NCBI RefSeq assembly: GCF_003006155.1
Contig: NZ_CP023559.1
Location: forward strand, 310,001-374,000
Direction of reading: 5' to 3'
Source: Salinicola tamaricis
Lineage (GTDB): Bacteria > Pseudomonadota > Gammaproteobacteria > Pseudomonadales > Halomonadaceae
Length of the DNA: 64,000 nt
A program made the translations under genes and the position numbers. Numbering within the stretch: the stretch's first letter is position 1; each line of letters begins with the position of its first letter. Under the pieces are notes generated by a model. It ran no database searches. It was not told the origin of the DNA and saw only the letters and a program-made list of their open reading frames with translations. Positions 39,158-52,165 of the stretch are shown here, piece after piece.

Positions 39158-39230
39158 ACGCAGCGCCAGCAAGACGAGACGTCAAGAGAGGCCGCCGCAG
39201 GGCCCACTAGCACAAGGCCGCGGACAGAGA

Positions 39231-39252
39231 AGCGGCCCCAGAAGGGGCCGCT
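39231..39252. terminator. GC hairpin between convergent ssuA and fghA
   Basis: A perfect 9-bp stem AGCGGCCCC (39231-39239) with GGGGCCGCT (39244-39252) and loop AGAA, without a clear T run on either side. It could end transcription of both genes, but weakly. Confidence 0.4.
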
Positions 39253-39290
39253 CGCGCCAGGGCTCGACTATGTAGACACGCTTGCTTCGC

Positions 39291-40148
39291 TCAGCGCTTG
39301 GCGTGAAGCCGCTCGGCGTGGTAGCGCAGGTGGTCGTCGATGAAGCTGGCGATGAAGAAGTAGCTATGATCGTATCCCGGATGACGACGCAGCGTCAGCG
39401 GGTGATCGTGCTCTTCACAGACGGCTTCCAGGCGCTCCGGCTTGAGCTGCTCGTCGAGGAAGTTGTCGGCTTCACCCTGATCGATGAACAGCGGCTGGCG
39501 CGACGATCCCTTGGCCACCAGTTCGCAGGCATCGTACTGGGTGCGCAGGCCGACATCCTCGCCGAGATAGTGCTCGAACGCCTTCTGGCCCCAGGGCACC
39601 TGCGTCGGGTTGACGATCGGCGCGAACGCCGACACCGCGGCGTAGCGCCCCGGCTGGCGCAGCGCCAGGACCAGTGCACCGTGGCCCCCCATGGAGTGGC
39701 CGCTGATCGATTCGCGGCCATTGACCGGAAAGTGCAGCCGTACCACCGACGGCAACTCCTCGGTGACGTAGTCGTACATGCGGTAGTGGCGCGACCACGG
39801 CTCGCGCTTGGCGTTGAGATAGAACCCGGCGCCGGAGCCGAAATCGTAGCTGTCGTGCTCGCCGGGCAGGTCCAGCCCACGTGGGCTGGTGTCCGGGCAG
39901 ACGATCGCGATGCCCAGCTCGGCGGCGGTCTTCTGAGCCCCCGCCTTCTGCATGAAATTCTCGTCGGTGCAGGTGAGCCCGGAGAGCCACCACATCAGCG
40001 GCACCCGGCCCTCCTCGGCCTGCGGCGGGAGATAGATCGCGAAGATCATGTCGCAATCCAGCGCCCGCGAGTAGTGCTTGTAGCGCTTGACCCAGCCACC
40101 GAAGCTCTTGGTGGCGGAGACCAGCTCCAACTGCTCGCTCATCGACAT
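39291..40148 (-). CDS. fghA: S-formylglutathione hydrolase
   Basis: 285 residues of the esterase D family. It hydrolyses S-formylglutathione to formate and glutathione, the second step of formaldehyde detoxification. Catalytic serine in GHSMGGHGALVLALRQPGR, with the preceding LSGLTCTDENFMQKAG and YDFGSGAGFYLNA typical of the family; aspartate and histidine in FIDQGEADNF and HPGYDHSYFF. AGGAG precedes the ATG. It follows frmA on the same strand with about 138 bases between, which hold a tandem repeat. Confidence 0.93.
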   Translation of the reverse strand: MSMSEQLELVSATKSFGGWVKRYKHYSRALDCDMIFAIYLPPQAEEGRVPLMWWLSGLTCTDENFMQKAGAQKTAAELGIAIVCPDTSPRGLDLPGEHDSYDFGSGAGFYLNAKREPWSRHYRMYDYVTEELPSVVRLHFPVNGRESISGHSMGGHGALVLALRQPGRYAAVSAFAPIVNPTQVPWGQKAFEHYLGEDVGLRTQYDACELVAKGSSRQPLFIDQGEADNFLDEQLKPERLEAVCEEHDHPLTLRRHPGYDHSYFFIASFIDDHLRYHAERLHAKR

Positions 40149-40200
40149 GGTTTTCTCCTGGCAGCACCGGCGGTATCACCGCCGGTGGGTTGGGCACGTC

Positions 40201-41431
<1,231 letters not shown>

Positions 41432-41542
41432 TCACCGGGGCGAGGTCTGGCGATCGTCTTTGATGTAAACCCAGCATTTCTGCTTTGAACTCAGTCTAGG
41501 CGCTCGCTGGCTGGCAATAAACCTGGCCCAGAGCACATAATC

Positions 41543-41558
41543 ATTGCCACACAGCAAT
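41543..41558. promoter_or_regulatory. Candidate LysR site between frmA and lysR
   Basis: ATTGC-CACACA-GCAAT, an inverted repeat with 5-bp arms, lies 16-31 bases before the LysR start. The position suits LysR autoregulation and control of frmA. This is inference. Confidence 0.35.
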
Positions 41559-41573
41559 AATCGAGGGGCCGCC

Positions 41574-42497
41574 ATGTCGCGCTGGGAGGGGATAGAGGCG
41601 TTCGTCGCCGTGGTCAGGCTGGGCACATTCACCCGTGCCGCAGCGTCGCTGCAGGTTTCCAGCTCGCACGTCAGCCGCTTGGTCAGCCAGTTGGAGCAGA
41701 GTCTCGGCGCGCCGCTGCTCTATCGCACCACGCGCCAGATCCGTCTGACCGACGGCGGCGCGGTCTACTATGAGCACTGCCGTTCGCTGCTCGATGGCTT
41801 CCGCGAAGCCGAGGATGCGCTCAACGCGCTGCAGCCTCTGCCCCAAGGGCGCCTGGCGATCAGCTGCGCCACTACCTTTGGCGAGCGCTACATCGCACCG
41901 CTGGTCAACGAGTTCCATTGCCGCCACCCTCAGCTCGATGTCCAGCTGCACTTCACCAATCGCGCCGTGGCGCTGATCGACGAGGGCTTCGACATTGCCA
42001 TTCGCATGGGGGTGCTCAAGGACTCCAGCCTGCTGGCACGACGCCTGTGCGAGCGTCGCGAATACGTGGTCGGCTCACCAGCCTACTTCCAGCGACTCTC
42101 ACCCCCGCACAGCCTGTCGGAACTCTCCCATCACAACTGCCTGATCGGTTCCCGCGACAGCTGGCTGTTCCAGGTCGAAGGCACGCAGCGCGAGATTCGC
42201 GTCTCCGGCAACTGGCGCGGCAACTCCGGGCCGGCGCTGCTGGATGCAGCACGCCGCGGCATCGGCCTGGCCCAGCTGCCTGACTACTATGTCGAGCCGG
42301 CGCTGGGGCGCGGTGAATTGATCTCGGTGCTGGACCGCTACCAGTTCACCGATACCGCGGTATGGGCGGTCTATCCGCGCCATCGCCAGCTGTCGTCGAA
42401 GATTCGTTTACTGGTCGACTTCCTGGTCGCGCGACTCCCCGCCACCATTGCCGGCTGGGCGGCCGGCGGGGGCTCCGGTGGCAGCAAAGCCCCCTGA
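41574..42497 (+). CDS. LysR-family regulator of the formaldehyde cluster
   Basis: 307 residues from the ATG after CGAGGGGC; a TTG at 41544 is in frame but inside the probable operator. The helix-turn-helix (GTFTRAAASLQVSSSHVSRLVSQLE) and substrate domain of the CrgA/AaeR branch (AISCATTFGERYIAPLVNEFHCRHPQL) are present. The divergent arrangement with frmA is common in Halomonas and Pseudomonas relatives, where such LysR proteins activate frmA/fghA. The C-terminal tail is Gly- and Ala-rich. The frame is intact. Confidence 0.88.
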   Translation: MSRWEGIEAFVAVVRLGTFTRAAASLQVSSSHVSRLVSQLEQSLGAPLLYRTTRQIRLTDGGAVYYEHCRSLLDGFREAEDALNALQPLPQGRLAISCATTFGERYIAPLVNEFHCRHPQLDVQLHFTNRAVALIDEGFDIAIRMGVLKDSSLLARRLCERREYVVGSPAYFQRLSPPHSLSELSHHNCLIGSRDSWLFQVEGTQREIRVSGNWRGNSGPALLDAARRGIGLAQLPDYYVEPALGRGELISVLDRYQFTDTAVWAVYPRHRQLSSKIRLLVDFLVARLPATIAGWAAGGGSGGSKAP

Positions 42498-42510
42498 CCG
42501 GACAACGGCG

Positions 42511-43244
42511 TCAGTGATTGAAGAAGTGATCGATGCCATCGTTGAGGTAGGCATCGCCGAACTCTGCCTCGCGGGCCAGCGCGGCCGGGTCGGGCAGCTC
42601 GATGCGCTGGCGCGAGCGTAATATCAGCCCCTCCTCGCGGAAGGTGGTCAGGGTACGGCTGACATGCACCGACGACAGACCCAGCGCGTCGCCGAGATGC
42701 TGCTGCGACAGCGGCAGGCGGATGCTATTGCCGTCGCGCGCCTTGGTGCGCTCCAGGCGCACGAACATCTCGTAGATCAGATGGGCCAGGCGTTGGCGCG
42801 CGCTGCGCCGGGCCAGGTTGACCAGGCGCTCGGTGAGCAGCGCCTGCTGATGCGAGGAGATGGCGAAGAAGATCGCCGATAACGTGAGCGATTCACGGAA
42901 GACGTTGATCAGACGCGGTGCGGAAAGTGGCAGATGACGCCATCCTCGAGCATGGCGACGCCGGTCAGGCGATCCTTGAAGGCAAACTCGCGCAGGCCGA
43001 TGATATCGCCGGGCAGGTAGATCTCGAGGATCTGACGCGAGCCATCCTCCATATGCCGGAAGGAGTAGGCCCAGCCGCGGCTTAAGGTGCAGAACTCGCG
43101 CGCGCTGTCGCCCTCCTGCCACAGGATCTGATCGGCCTTGACCTCGCTCGGACTCTTCTCCAGATCCGCCAGCAGCGCCTCGTCGTTCTCGGAAATCTCA
43201 CCGTAGTGTTTGAAGTGACGAATGATGCAGCTGTCTTTGCTCAT
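42511..43244 (-). CDS. Crp/Fnr-family transcriptional regulator (one frame break)
   Basis: About 244 residues when joined. The first part has an N-terminal cyclic-nucleotide-type jelly roll (about residues 25-110, [35 protein letters not shown] at about 43035-43135), and the second part a C-terminal HTH ([31 protein letters not shown]). The break lies near 42920. There is no N-terminal cysteine cluster of the Fnr type beyond C6, so oxygen sensing is not indicated. The target is unknown; it lies downstream of sdaA on the same strand. Confidence 0.83.
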
Positions 43245-43517
43245 TTCCCTTGGCCTTGTGGTCTAACCCGCAACGTGGCGCGCGCCTTCGCTGCCGTGAT
43301 GACAGAGCACCTTCATCACGGATCGCGCGACGCACACCAGACTGCCCCGAGAAGCCCCGGACACGGCCTGTGACCGCGCCGACGCACTCGCTGCAGGGAC
43401 TCCTGGATTCAGGGATTTGATAGTGGCACAGCTCTAGCTCAATTTCCTTATCACTGTTGATATCGGCGTCTTCGCATAGCGCGGCGTGACGCCGGCGTAG
43501 ACCCTCGACTTCAGCGC

Positions 43518-44900
43518 TCAGCACTCGATGGTGTTGACCGCCAAACCGCCGCGCGAGGTCTCCTTGTACTTGTCCTGCATATCGCGCCCGGTGTCGCGCA
43601 TGGTACGGATGACCTTGTCCAGCGAGACGAAGTGCTCGCCGTCCCCGCGCAGCGCCATCTGAGCGGCATTGATCGCCTTGACCGAGGCGATCGCATTGCG
43701 CTCGATGCACGGCACCTGGACCAGCCCGGCGATCGGATCGCAGGTCAGCCCCAAGTTGTGCTCGAGGCCGATCTCGGCGGCATTCTCGACCTGCGCCGGG
43801 CGTCCCTCCGAGCAGCTCGGCCAGCCCCGCCGCAGCCATCGCACAGGCCGACCCCACCTCGCCCTGACAGCCAACCTCGGCGCCGGAGATCGAGGCGTTG
43901 GTCTTGCACAGGATGCCGATCGCGGCAGCCGCCAGCAGAAAGCGCACCACGTCCTTCTCGCACGCCCCGGGCTGGAACTTCATGTAGTAGTGCAGCACCG
44001 CCGGGACGATCCCCGCGGCGCCGTTGGTGGGCGCGGTGACCATGCGCCGCCCAGCGGCATTTTCTTCGTTGACCGCCAGGGCGAAGAGGTTGACCCAGTC
44101 CATCGCCGAGAAGGTGCTGGCGATCAGCCCCTTGTCGTCGTCGACGCGATCAGGCGCCGGTGCAGATTGGGTGCCCGCCGGCGCACGTTGAGCCCACCCG
44201 GCAGCACGCCTTGCTGATCCAGGCCGCTGTCGACGCAGGCCTTCATCGCCTCCCAGATACGCCACAGCCCGGCGCGGGTCTCGGCCTCGCTGCGCCAGGC
44301 GCTCTCGTTGGCAAGCATCACGTCACTGATCGAGAGTTCTTCGCGGCGACAGATCTCGAGCAGTTCCACGGCATTGCGGAACGGAAACGGCAGACGCACG
44401 CCGCGGGTGGCGCTCTCGCCGTGCTCGGCCTGCTCCTCGTCGACCACGAAGCCACCGCCGACCGAGTAGTAGGTGTTGGCATAGATCGTCGCGCCGCGAC
44501 GATCGCTGGCCACCAGACGCAGCGCGTTGGTGTGATAGTCGAGAATCTCGTCGCACCACTCGACGTCGCGGGCGGGATCGAAGTCGATACTGTGCACGCC
44601 GGCCAGCGACAGCTGATGATCACGCTCGACGGCAGCGAGCTTGAGCGCCAGCTCGTCGGGGTCGACGCTCACCGGCTGCTCGCCCATCAGCCCGCCGAGC
44701 ACCGCGCTGTCGGTGTTGTGGCCCTTGCCGGTGGCGCTGAGCGAGCCATAGAGGGTGACCTGCACACGTTTGACCGGTTGCAGCAGGGCATGCTCGCGCA
44801 GCGTGGTGACGAAGGTGTGTGCGGCCTGCATCGGGCCCACGGTGTGTGAGCTGGAGGGCCCGATGCCGATCTTGAACAGGTCAAACACGCTGAAGGTCAT
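43518..44900 (-). CDS. sdaA: L-serine dehydratase, iron-sulfur type (two frame breaks)
   Basis: About 460 residues when joined, the normal single-chain SdaA length. It starts [24 protein letters not shown], the family signature. Breaks lie near 44145, before DDDKGLIAS, and near 43800, before [21 protein letters not shown]. The cysteines likely to hold the 4Fe-4S cluster are in [27 protein letters not shown] and VQVPCIERN. It deaminates serine to pyruvate. It is divergent from the LysR gene at 45046, which probably regulates it. GGGGGAGA precedes the ATG. Confidence 0.9.
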
Positions 44901-45028
44901 GGTCGTCTCCCCCGGGAGCGTCGCACTGGAATCAGAAAGCGTCGTTACGAGAACCGATGCTTGATGTAGTTTGACTTCAGTGTGCTCGCCGGTTACACCG
45001 GTCTCAATCGAATATATCTGCCCGGGGT

Positions 45029-45043
45029 TTTAGTCAGGCTAAA
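45029..45043. promoter_or_regulatory. Inverted repeat between sdaA and lysR
   Basis: TTTAG-TCAGG-CTAAA, a perfect 5-bp inverted repeat ending two bases before the LysR start codon. The place suits autorepression by the divergent GcvA-type regulator. Confidence 0.35.
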
Positions 45044-45045
45044 TC

Positions 45046-46002
45046 ATGGCCCAGTCACTCAACGCTCAGACCCACGCCTGGCTGAAGGTCTTCGCCGTCA
45101 GCGCCAGGCACCTCTCCTTCACCCGCGCGGCGGAAGAGCTGCACGTGACCACCGGTGCGGTCAGCCAGCAGATCAAGCAGTTGGAGGAGCGCCTGGGCTT
45201 CCGGCTGTTTCGGCGCCTGCCGCGGCAGTTGGCGCTCACCGAGGAGGGTGAGCGCCTGGCCGGTGTGGTATCCCAGGCCTACGATGCGGTGGGGTTGGAG
45301 ATCGACCGCCTACGCGGTGGGGTGATGAGCGGCGTGCTGCGCCTGCGCTGCCTGCCCTCGTTCCTGGCCAAGTGGCTGATGCCGCGGCTGCCACGGCTGC
45401 AAGCGCGCTTTCCCGATATCGAACTGCACTTGAGCGCCGAGGACAGCAACCTGTCGCTGCTCGACGGCGGGTTCGACTTGGCGATCGATCTCAACGATGG
45501 CCACTACCCCGGGCTGCAGACCTCGCCGCTGATCGACGAGCGCATTTTTGCGGTCTGCTCGCCGCAGCTGCTGCGCCGGCGCCCGCCGCTGACCCACCCC
45601 GATGCGTTGGGCTACTACCCGCTGCTGCACGATGTCACCGCCTGGCGCGGCAGCCACGACTATGCCGAGTGGGAGCACTACCTGGCGGCGATCGGCGGCG
45701 AGCACGTCAATGTCCGCCGGGGCTACACCTTCAACCGCAACCAGCTCACGGTGGAGGCGGCGATCTCCGGGATGGGCGTGGCGATCGCCCGGCGCACGCT
45801 GATCGGCGACGAGCTGGAGAGCGGTCGTCTGATCGCCCCCTTCGCCGGCTCGGTTGCCACCGGCAAGCGCTACGGCCTGGTCTATCAGCAGGGCGCCCTA
45901 GACGACCGCCGCGTTCGCGCGATCCACGACTGGCTGGTGGAGGAGGCCGAGCGCGGTCGGAGCACGGAGCAACCACTCCGCGACGCGGCTGAGGGGCACT
46001 AG
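45046..46002 (+). CDS. LysR-family regulator, GcvA/AmpR branch
   Basis: 318 residues. The helix-turn-helix is HLSFTRAAEELHVTTGAVSQQIKQLEERLGF (about 45106-45200), the GcvA-type motif, with a FRLFRRLPRQLALTEEGERL wing. The effector domain contains LPSFLAKWLMPRLPRLQARFPDIELHLS, typical of GcvA-like proteins (about 45352-45430). It is divergent from sdaA, so control of serine catabolism is likely. The frame is intact. Confidence 0.88.
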   Translation: MAQSLNAQTHAWLKVFAVSARHLSFTRAAEELHVTTGAVSQQIKQLEERLGFRLFRRLPRQLALTEEGERLAGVVSQAYDAVGLEIDRLRGGVMSGVLRLRCLPSFLAKWLMPRLPRLQARFPDIELHLSAEDSNLSLLDGGFDLAIDLNDGHYPGLQTSPLIDERIFAVCSPQLLRRRPPLTHPDALGYYPLLHDVTAWRGSHDYAEWEHYLAAIGGEHVNVRRGYTFNRNQLTVEAAISGMGVAIARRTLIGDELESGRLIAPFAGSVATGKRYGLVYQQGALDDRRVRAIHDWLVEEAERGRSTEQPLRDAAEGH

Positions 46003-46040
46003 CGAGGGGGAGTCGTGGAGAAGAAAGCCACCCCACGCAA

Positions 46041-46098
46041 GACGCCCGCACGATACGCCCATTGTGTATACGCAGTGTGGGCGCGACATGCGGGCGTC
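46041..46098. other. Long nested hairpin between convergent lysR and erdR
   Basis: Outer arms GACGCCCGCA (46041-46050) and TGCGGGCGTC (46089-46098) are perfect; an inner CGCCCA/TGGGCG pair encloses a GTATAC palindrome. There is no T run. It may terminate transcription from both sides or be a small repeat element. Confidence 0.45.
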
Positions 46099-46150
46099 GC
46101 AGGTATTCGGGAGAGCCGGGGCCCGAGCCGTGGCTTATTCGTGCCGTAGC

Positions 46151-46816
46151 TTAGTTGTCGACCACCTTGGGCGGGTCGATCTCCAGCTTCTGCGCCGCGA
46201 TCACCGCCTGGGTGCGGGAGTGCACGCCGAGCTTGCGCAGAATGGCGGTGACATGAGCCTTGATGGTGGCTTCGGAAACGTTCAGCTCGTAAGCGATCTG
46301 CTTGTTGAGCAGCCCCTCGGTGAGCATGTTGAGCACGCGGAACTGCTGCGGGGTGAGCGAGGCGATCGCCTCGGCGAAGCGGGCGTCTTCCTCGTTGCCT
46401 TCGCCCATGGCATCGGCCATCTCGGCGGGCAGCCACACTTCCCCCTTGAGCACTTCACCGATCGCCTCGGCGATGGCGTCGAGCGAGGCCGACTTGGGAA
46501 TGAAGCCGGAAGCGCCGTAGTCGATAGCGCGACGCACCACGTCGAGCTCTTCGCTGCCCGAGACCACGGTGACCGGAATATCCGGCATCTGCCCGCGCAG
46601 CTGAATGAGCCCGGAAAAGCCGTGTGCCCCCGGCATGTGCAGATCGAGCAGGATGAGATCGGCATCCGGATGACGCGTCACCACCTCGGTGGTCGCTTCC
46701 ATGGTATCCGCTTCGACGATTTCTGCCTGCGGCGATACCTGGCGCAGCGCCTGATTGAGCGCCGCCCGGAAGAGTGGGTGGTCATCGGCAACGATGAATT
46801 TCTGGGCAAAAGCCAT
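46151..46816 (-). CDS. erdR: NarL/FixJ-family response regulator, ErdR-like
   Basis: 221 residues. The receiver domain has the acidic pair D11 D12, phosphate acceptor D58 (LILLDLHMPG) and lysine K108 (GFIPKSAS). The LuxR-type HTH occupies about residues 155-210 (LTPQQFRVLNMLTEGLLNKQIAYELNVSEATIKAHV). No sensor kinase is adjacent. It lies downstream of acs on the same strand; in Pseudomonas the homologous regulator ErdR/AgmR activates acs and alcohol oxidation genes, so acetate control is likely by analogy. GGAGGAG precedes the ATG. Confidence 0.87.
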   Translation of the reverse strand: MAFAQKFIVADDHPLFRAALNQALRQVSPQAEIVEADTMEATTEVVTRHPDADLILLDLHMPGAHGFSGLIQLRGQMPDIPVTVVSGSEELDVVRRAIDYGASGFIPKSASLDAIAEAIGEVLKGEVWLPAEMADAMGEGNEEDARFAEAIASLTPQQFRVLNMLTEGLLNKQIAYELNVSEATIKAHVTAILRKLGVHSRTQAVIAAQKLEIDPPKVVDN

Positions 46817-47169
46817 TGAATCTCCTCCGGGACTGTCGAAACGTCGAGCGAGTTCGGGGCATGTGGCTCGTCAACGGACAAAGTGGTTCAACTTTGGATT
46901 AATGGCATGTTACCCCATGCAATCGTCGATTCCCAAGCCTCAAATCGAAGCGGGAAAAAACCGCCGCCCGACGCTACTGCAGGGGATGCCTGGACGCGAA
47001 AAACCCGGCGTAAAAAGCCGCTCTCCCCGCCACAAAGAAGGGGGAATCACTCGCACTACCGACTTAACCCAGGATAATGCCGATACCGCGTCTTTATCCG
47101 CAACGCTCGGATTAAAAGCGTGGGCATCGACATCCTCACGAACCACTCATTTAGTCATACAGATGAAAA
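46817..47169. other. Intergenic gap between acs and the response regulator
   Basis: About 350 bases without a credible gene on either strand; small ORFs read low-complexity or shadow-like sequence. The erdR promoter should lie near 46850-46920, where the DNA is AT-richer (around TGGATTAATGGCATG). Beyond the acs terminator (47170-47192) I see no other structured element. Confidence 0.5.
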
Positions 47170-47192
47170 CCGGGCTTATCGAGTAAGCCCGG
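47165..47192 (-). terminator. Rho-independent terminator of acs
   Basis: A stem of CCGGGCTTA (47170-47178) with TAAGCCCGG (47184-47192) and loop TCGAG. Read on the minus strand it is followed by TTTT. It sits 14 bases after the acs stop. Confidence 0.85.
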
Positions 47193-47205
47193 TGTCTACA
47201 CCTTT

Positions 47206-49158
<1,953 letters not shown>

Positions 49159-49417
49159 GGCGATCCCCCTTTTATTCGGATTCGAGACTTTTACTCGGAC
49201 TCAACGGCCGACGCGCCGACTTCCGGCGACCCGCGCGACCCTCGCTGTAACGGTGAAAGCTCAATCAGCTCAATGTGATAGCGGATCGGCTACGAAGACC
49301 GCCAGCATATAACGCTGGCGACGGTCACCCCCTATTAGACCTTCGTCTGACCACAACTGGATCGCAGAGCAAGTCGGAGCCAGCGACGACCGGCTAATCT
49401 CCGAGACCACCGCCCGC

Positions 49418-50029
49418 TTACGCTCCCCCCTGCCCAACCGCATCACCGGCGTCGTACCCAGCATAGTCCAGCTCACCGCGGCAGCGGCGGCAGCGATAAC
49501 GGGTGCCGCGCTGGGCGCCGGCGTGACGCCGCGCGCTGAAGCGATGGGGCTGGGTGCAGTGGCAGCGATAGAGATAGGGCATGGGGCTGGCCCGGGCCAC
49601 GTCGAAACGGTGGGTGACGGTCGGCGCCAGCCCGTAGAGGCCGCGCATCACGCGCTGCCACTCCCGCCCATGGGGCCGAGCGCGAAGACCCTCGTCGAGA
49701 TGGAACACCAGCCAGTGGGCCATCTCGTGGGGCACGATCTCCTCCATGAAGGCGGCCCGATTCTCGTCGAGCAGGGTGGCGTTGAAGCGCAGCCCGCCGC
49801 GCTGATAGTGCGCCTGCCCGGCGCTGCGGCCGCGCAGATCGAACCAGATCCGCGGACGCGGCAAACCGGGATGGACCTCCCGCGCCAGCTGCCAGGCGGA
49901 CTCGGCGCGCGCGACCAGCGTCTGCAGGGCGGCGCGGTCGAGCCGAGCCAGAGCGTGAGGGTCCGCGGGGGCGAGTGCAGGCGTACGCGGCGAGGATGAG
50001 AGCGAAGTCATGGGGCGGTCGCGTGGCAT
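49418..50029 (-). CDS. sprT: SprT-like zinc metalloprotease-fold protein
   Basis: About 203 residues from the ATG giving MPRDRPMTSL (50029); the ATG at 50011 is equally possible because neither has a clear ribosome site. The metal motif HEMAHWLVFH (HExxH) is preceded by GGLRFNATLLDENRAAFMEEIV. The C-terminus has a zinc ribbon (YRCHCTQPH and YRCRRCRG). SprT/Spartan relatives act on DNA-protein crosslinks in eukaryotes; the bacterial role is not established. The frame is intact. Confidence 0.85.
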   Translation of the reverse strand: MPRDRPMTSLSSSPRTPALAPADPHALARLDRAALQTLVARAESAWQLAREVHPGLPRPRIWFDLRGRSAGQAHYQRGGLRFNATLLDENRAAFMEEIVPHEMAHWLVFHLDEGLRARPHGREWQRVMRGLYGLAPTVTHRFDVARASPMPYLYRCHCTQPHRFSARRHAGAQRGTRYRCRRCRGELDYAGYDAGDAVGQGGA

Positions 50030-50172
50030 GGCTGAGTTTCGATGATGGCGGGCGCCAGGGTCGATCGCTACGGGCAGGCGATGAGCGGGACGCCGATGGT
50101 AGAATGCCGCCAACGACGGGAAGCGTCCAGCGCACCCGCACCGCGATTCTTCACTTCAGTCCAGGAGCTCCC

Positions 50173-50871
50173 ATGTCAGCCGACCACGACGACGCCATCG
50201 ACAGCCATCCGCCGCTGGACGATACCGGCCTGGCGAGGCTCGACGAGCTTCTCGCTCCCGAGCAGCTGGGCGAGGAAGCCCCCGATGTGGTCAGCGCCCA
50301 CGGCTTCCTGGTAGCGCTGGCCGTGGCGCCGCAGTCGCCGCCCCAGGGGCAGTGGCTGGCGGAGCTGTTCGAGACGGCACCGGCGTTCGCCGAGCTGGCG
50401 GCGCGCGACGAGGTGATCACGCTGATGGAGACGCTGACACGCCAGGCCGGAGACATTCTCGAACGCGGCGAGTGGCTGGAGCTGCCGTTCGACACCGAAC
50501 TCGACGACGACGGCGAGATGGCCGCCGCCATCGAGGACTGGTGCGCGGGCTTCATGCAGGCCGTGTTTCTCGATGAAGCGACCTGGTTCGCCCAGGACGA
50601 ATCCCACGTCGCCGCCCTGCTGCTGCCCTTCATGGCGCTGTCGGGGCTGTTCGAAAAGGAGCCGGAGATGGCCGAGATGGTCGCCGACGAGGCGCAGTTC
50701 AGCGCCCTGGCCACGCAGTTGCCGGAATTGACCCTCGACCTCTACCTGCATTTTCGCGTACCGCCGGAGGCGCCCAAGCGCGGCCCGGGCAAGCCGGGCG
50801 GCAAGCACGAAGGCAAGTCCCGCGGCGGCGCGCGCAAGGGTAGCGCCCGACAGCGCGGCGGCAAGCGCTGA
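50173..50871 (+). CDS. YecA/UPF0149-family protein
   Basis: 232 residues. AGGAG precedes the ATG at 50173. The UPF0149 domain spans about residues 15-195 (LARLDELLAPEQL, VVSAHGFLVALAVAPQ, EDWCAGFMQAVFL), all helical. The last 35 residues are a basic, Gly-rich tail (KPGGKHEGKSRGGARKGSAR) that could bind nucleic acid. No metal-binding SEC-C motif is present. The function is not known. It is convergent with the cardiolipin synthase gene, 9 bases apart. Confidence 0.83.
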   Translation: MSADHDDAIDSHPPLDDTGLARLDELLAPEQLGEEAPDVVSAHGFLVALAVAPQSPPQGQWLAELFETAPAFAELAARDEVITLMETLTRQAGDILERGEWLELPFDTELDDDGEMAAAIEDWCAGFMQAVFLDEATWFAQDESHVAALLLPFMALSGLFEKEPEMAEMVADEAQFSALATQLPELTLDLYLHFRVPPEAPKRGPGKPGGKHEGKSRGGARKGSARQRGGKR

Positions 50872-50880
50872 GGCGCGCGC

Positions 50881-52002
50881 TTACTTGAGCCGCGTCATCC
50901 AGGCGTTGACGGTGCCGAAAGCCCATTCACGCACCCGCTGCCACCAGGGTCGGCGCCGCCAGGAGGCGGCGTCGATCCGCTGGCTGGCGGCGAAGTTGCG
51001 CTGGAACAGCTGAGCGACCTCGGCGGCGAAGGCGCTATCCTCGATCTCCTGGTTGGCCTCGAGATTCCACTGCAGGCTCCAGTGGTCAAAGTTGCACGAA
51101 CCCAGCGAGACCCAGTCGTCGGCGACGCAGAACTTGGCGTGGATGAAGGTGGGCTGGAACTCGTAGATCTGTACGCCGGCCTTGAGCAGGCGCCCGTAGA
51201 AGCGCTGCCCGGCGTAGCGGATACCCGGATGGTCGTGATGCCCGCCGGCGAGCAGCAGACGCACGTCGATACCCCGCCGCGCGGCTTGGGCCAGCTGCCG
51301 GCGCAGGCTCAGGGTGGGCACGAAGTAAGGCGTGCACAGCCACAGCCGCTGGCGCGCGGTGGAGATACGCCCGTGGAGCGACAGCCGGATCGCCTGATAG
51401 CGGTGGCCGCGCCCGGAGATCACCCGCCCGCGGGCGCCCTCCCCCGCCACCGCTTCCGGCGCCGGCGGCAGGCGCGGCGAGAGCCGGGCCCGCGAACGCC
51501 CGCCCCGGGTCAGCGGTGAGTCCCACACCTGCGCGAACAGGCGCATCCAGTCATGGACCACGGGCCCTTCGACCCGCACCGCCACCTCGTACCAGGCGTC
51601 GACGAATTCGTCGACGATGCCGAAGCCACCGGTGAATGCCACCTCGCCGTCGACCACCACCAGCTTGCGGTGGTCGCGCATCAGATTGCCGCCCAGACGG
51701 GTCACCGAGAGCGGGTTGAAGAAGCGCAGCTCGACCCCGGCGGCGCGCAGGCGCTGGCGGTCGCGCCGTGCAAGCCCCATGCTACCGACGCCATCGAGCA
51801 TCATCCTTACCGCCACGCCACGTGCCACCGCCGCCTCCAGCGTCTGCACGAAGCGTTCGGCCAGGGCCCCGGACTCCATCAGATAGAGTTCGATCCACAG
51901 CTGCTCGCGCGCGCCCTCGATCGCCGTCCGCATGGCTGGCCAGAAGCGCTTGCCTTCCGGGAGTAGCTCGAAGCGATTGCCGCCCTTCCATGTTGCGCGC
52001 AT
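50881..52002 (-). CDS. clsB: Cardiolipin synthase, ClsB-like (phospholipase D family)
   Basis: 373 residues from the ATG at 52002, which is preceded by GGGAGGTGGC; an upstream ATG in frame (52122) is less likely and would overlap the plsB promoter. Two HKD motifs are complete: H111-K113-D118 (HRKLVVVD) and H288-K290-D295 (HAKFCVAD). No N-terminal membrane segments are seen, as in ClsB. It makes cardiolipin from phosphatidylglycerol or phosphatidylethanolamine at the inner membrane. The frame is intact. Confidence 0.9.
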   Translation of the reverse strand: MRATWKGGNRFELLPEGKRFWPAMRTAIEGAREQLWIELYLMESGALAERFVQTLEAAVARGVAVRMMLDGVGSMGLARRDRQRLRAAGVELRFFNPLSVTRLGGNLMRDHRKLVVVDGEVAFTGGFGIVDEFVDAWYEVAVRVEGPVVHDWMRLFAQVWDSPLTRGGRSRARLSPRLPPAPEAVAGEGARGRVISGRGHRYQAIRLSLHGRISTARQRLWLCTPYFVPTLSLRRQLAQAARRGIDVRLLLAGGHHDHPGIRYAGQRFYGRLLKAGVQIYEFQPTFIHAKFCVADDWVSLGSCNFDHWSLQWNLEANQEIEDSAFAAEVAQLFQRNFAASQRIDAASWRRRPWWQRVREWAFGTVNAWMTRLK

Positions 52003-52165
52003 GCCACCTCCCGCCGCTGGTATCGGCCCCGATTGACGCACGTTTCGCCGCGCCAGAAAAGAGCCTGCCCCGCTGGCGTCGTCCGCACGCGTCCGAGACA
52101 CCGTGCGCGCCATCGTCGGCACCAGCGGATATCGCTATACTCATGAATTTGCGAGGGCTTCAAGC

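Noticed and set aside
49159..49417. Possible small gene between acs and sprT
   Set aside because: No ORF with a ribosome site or protein-like composition; the region probably only holds the acs promoter.
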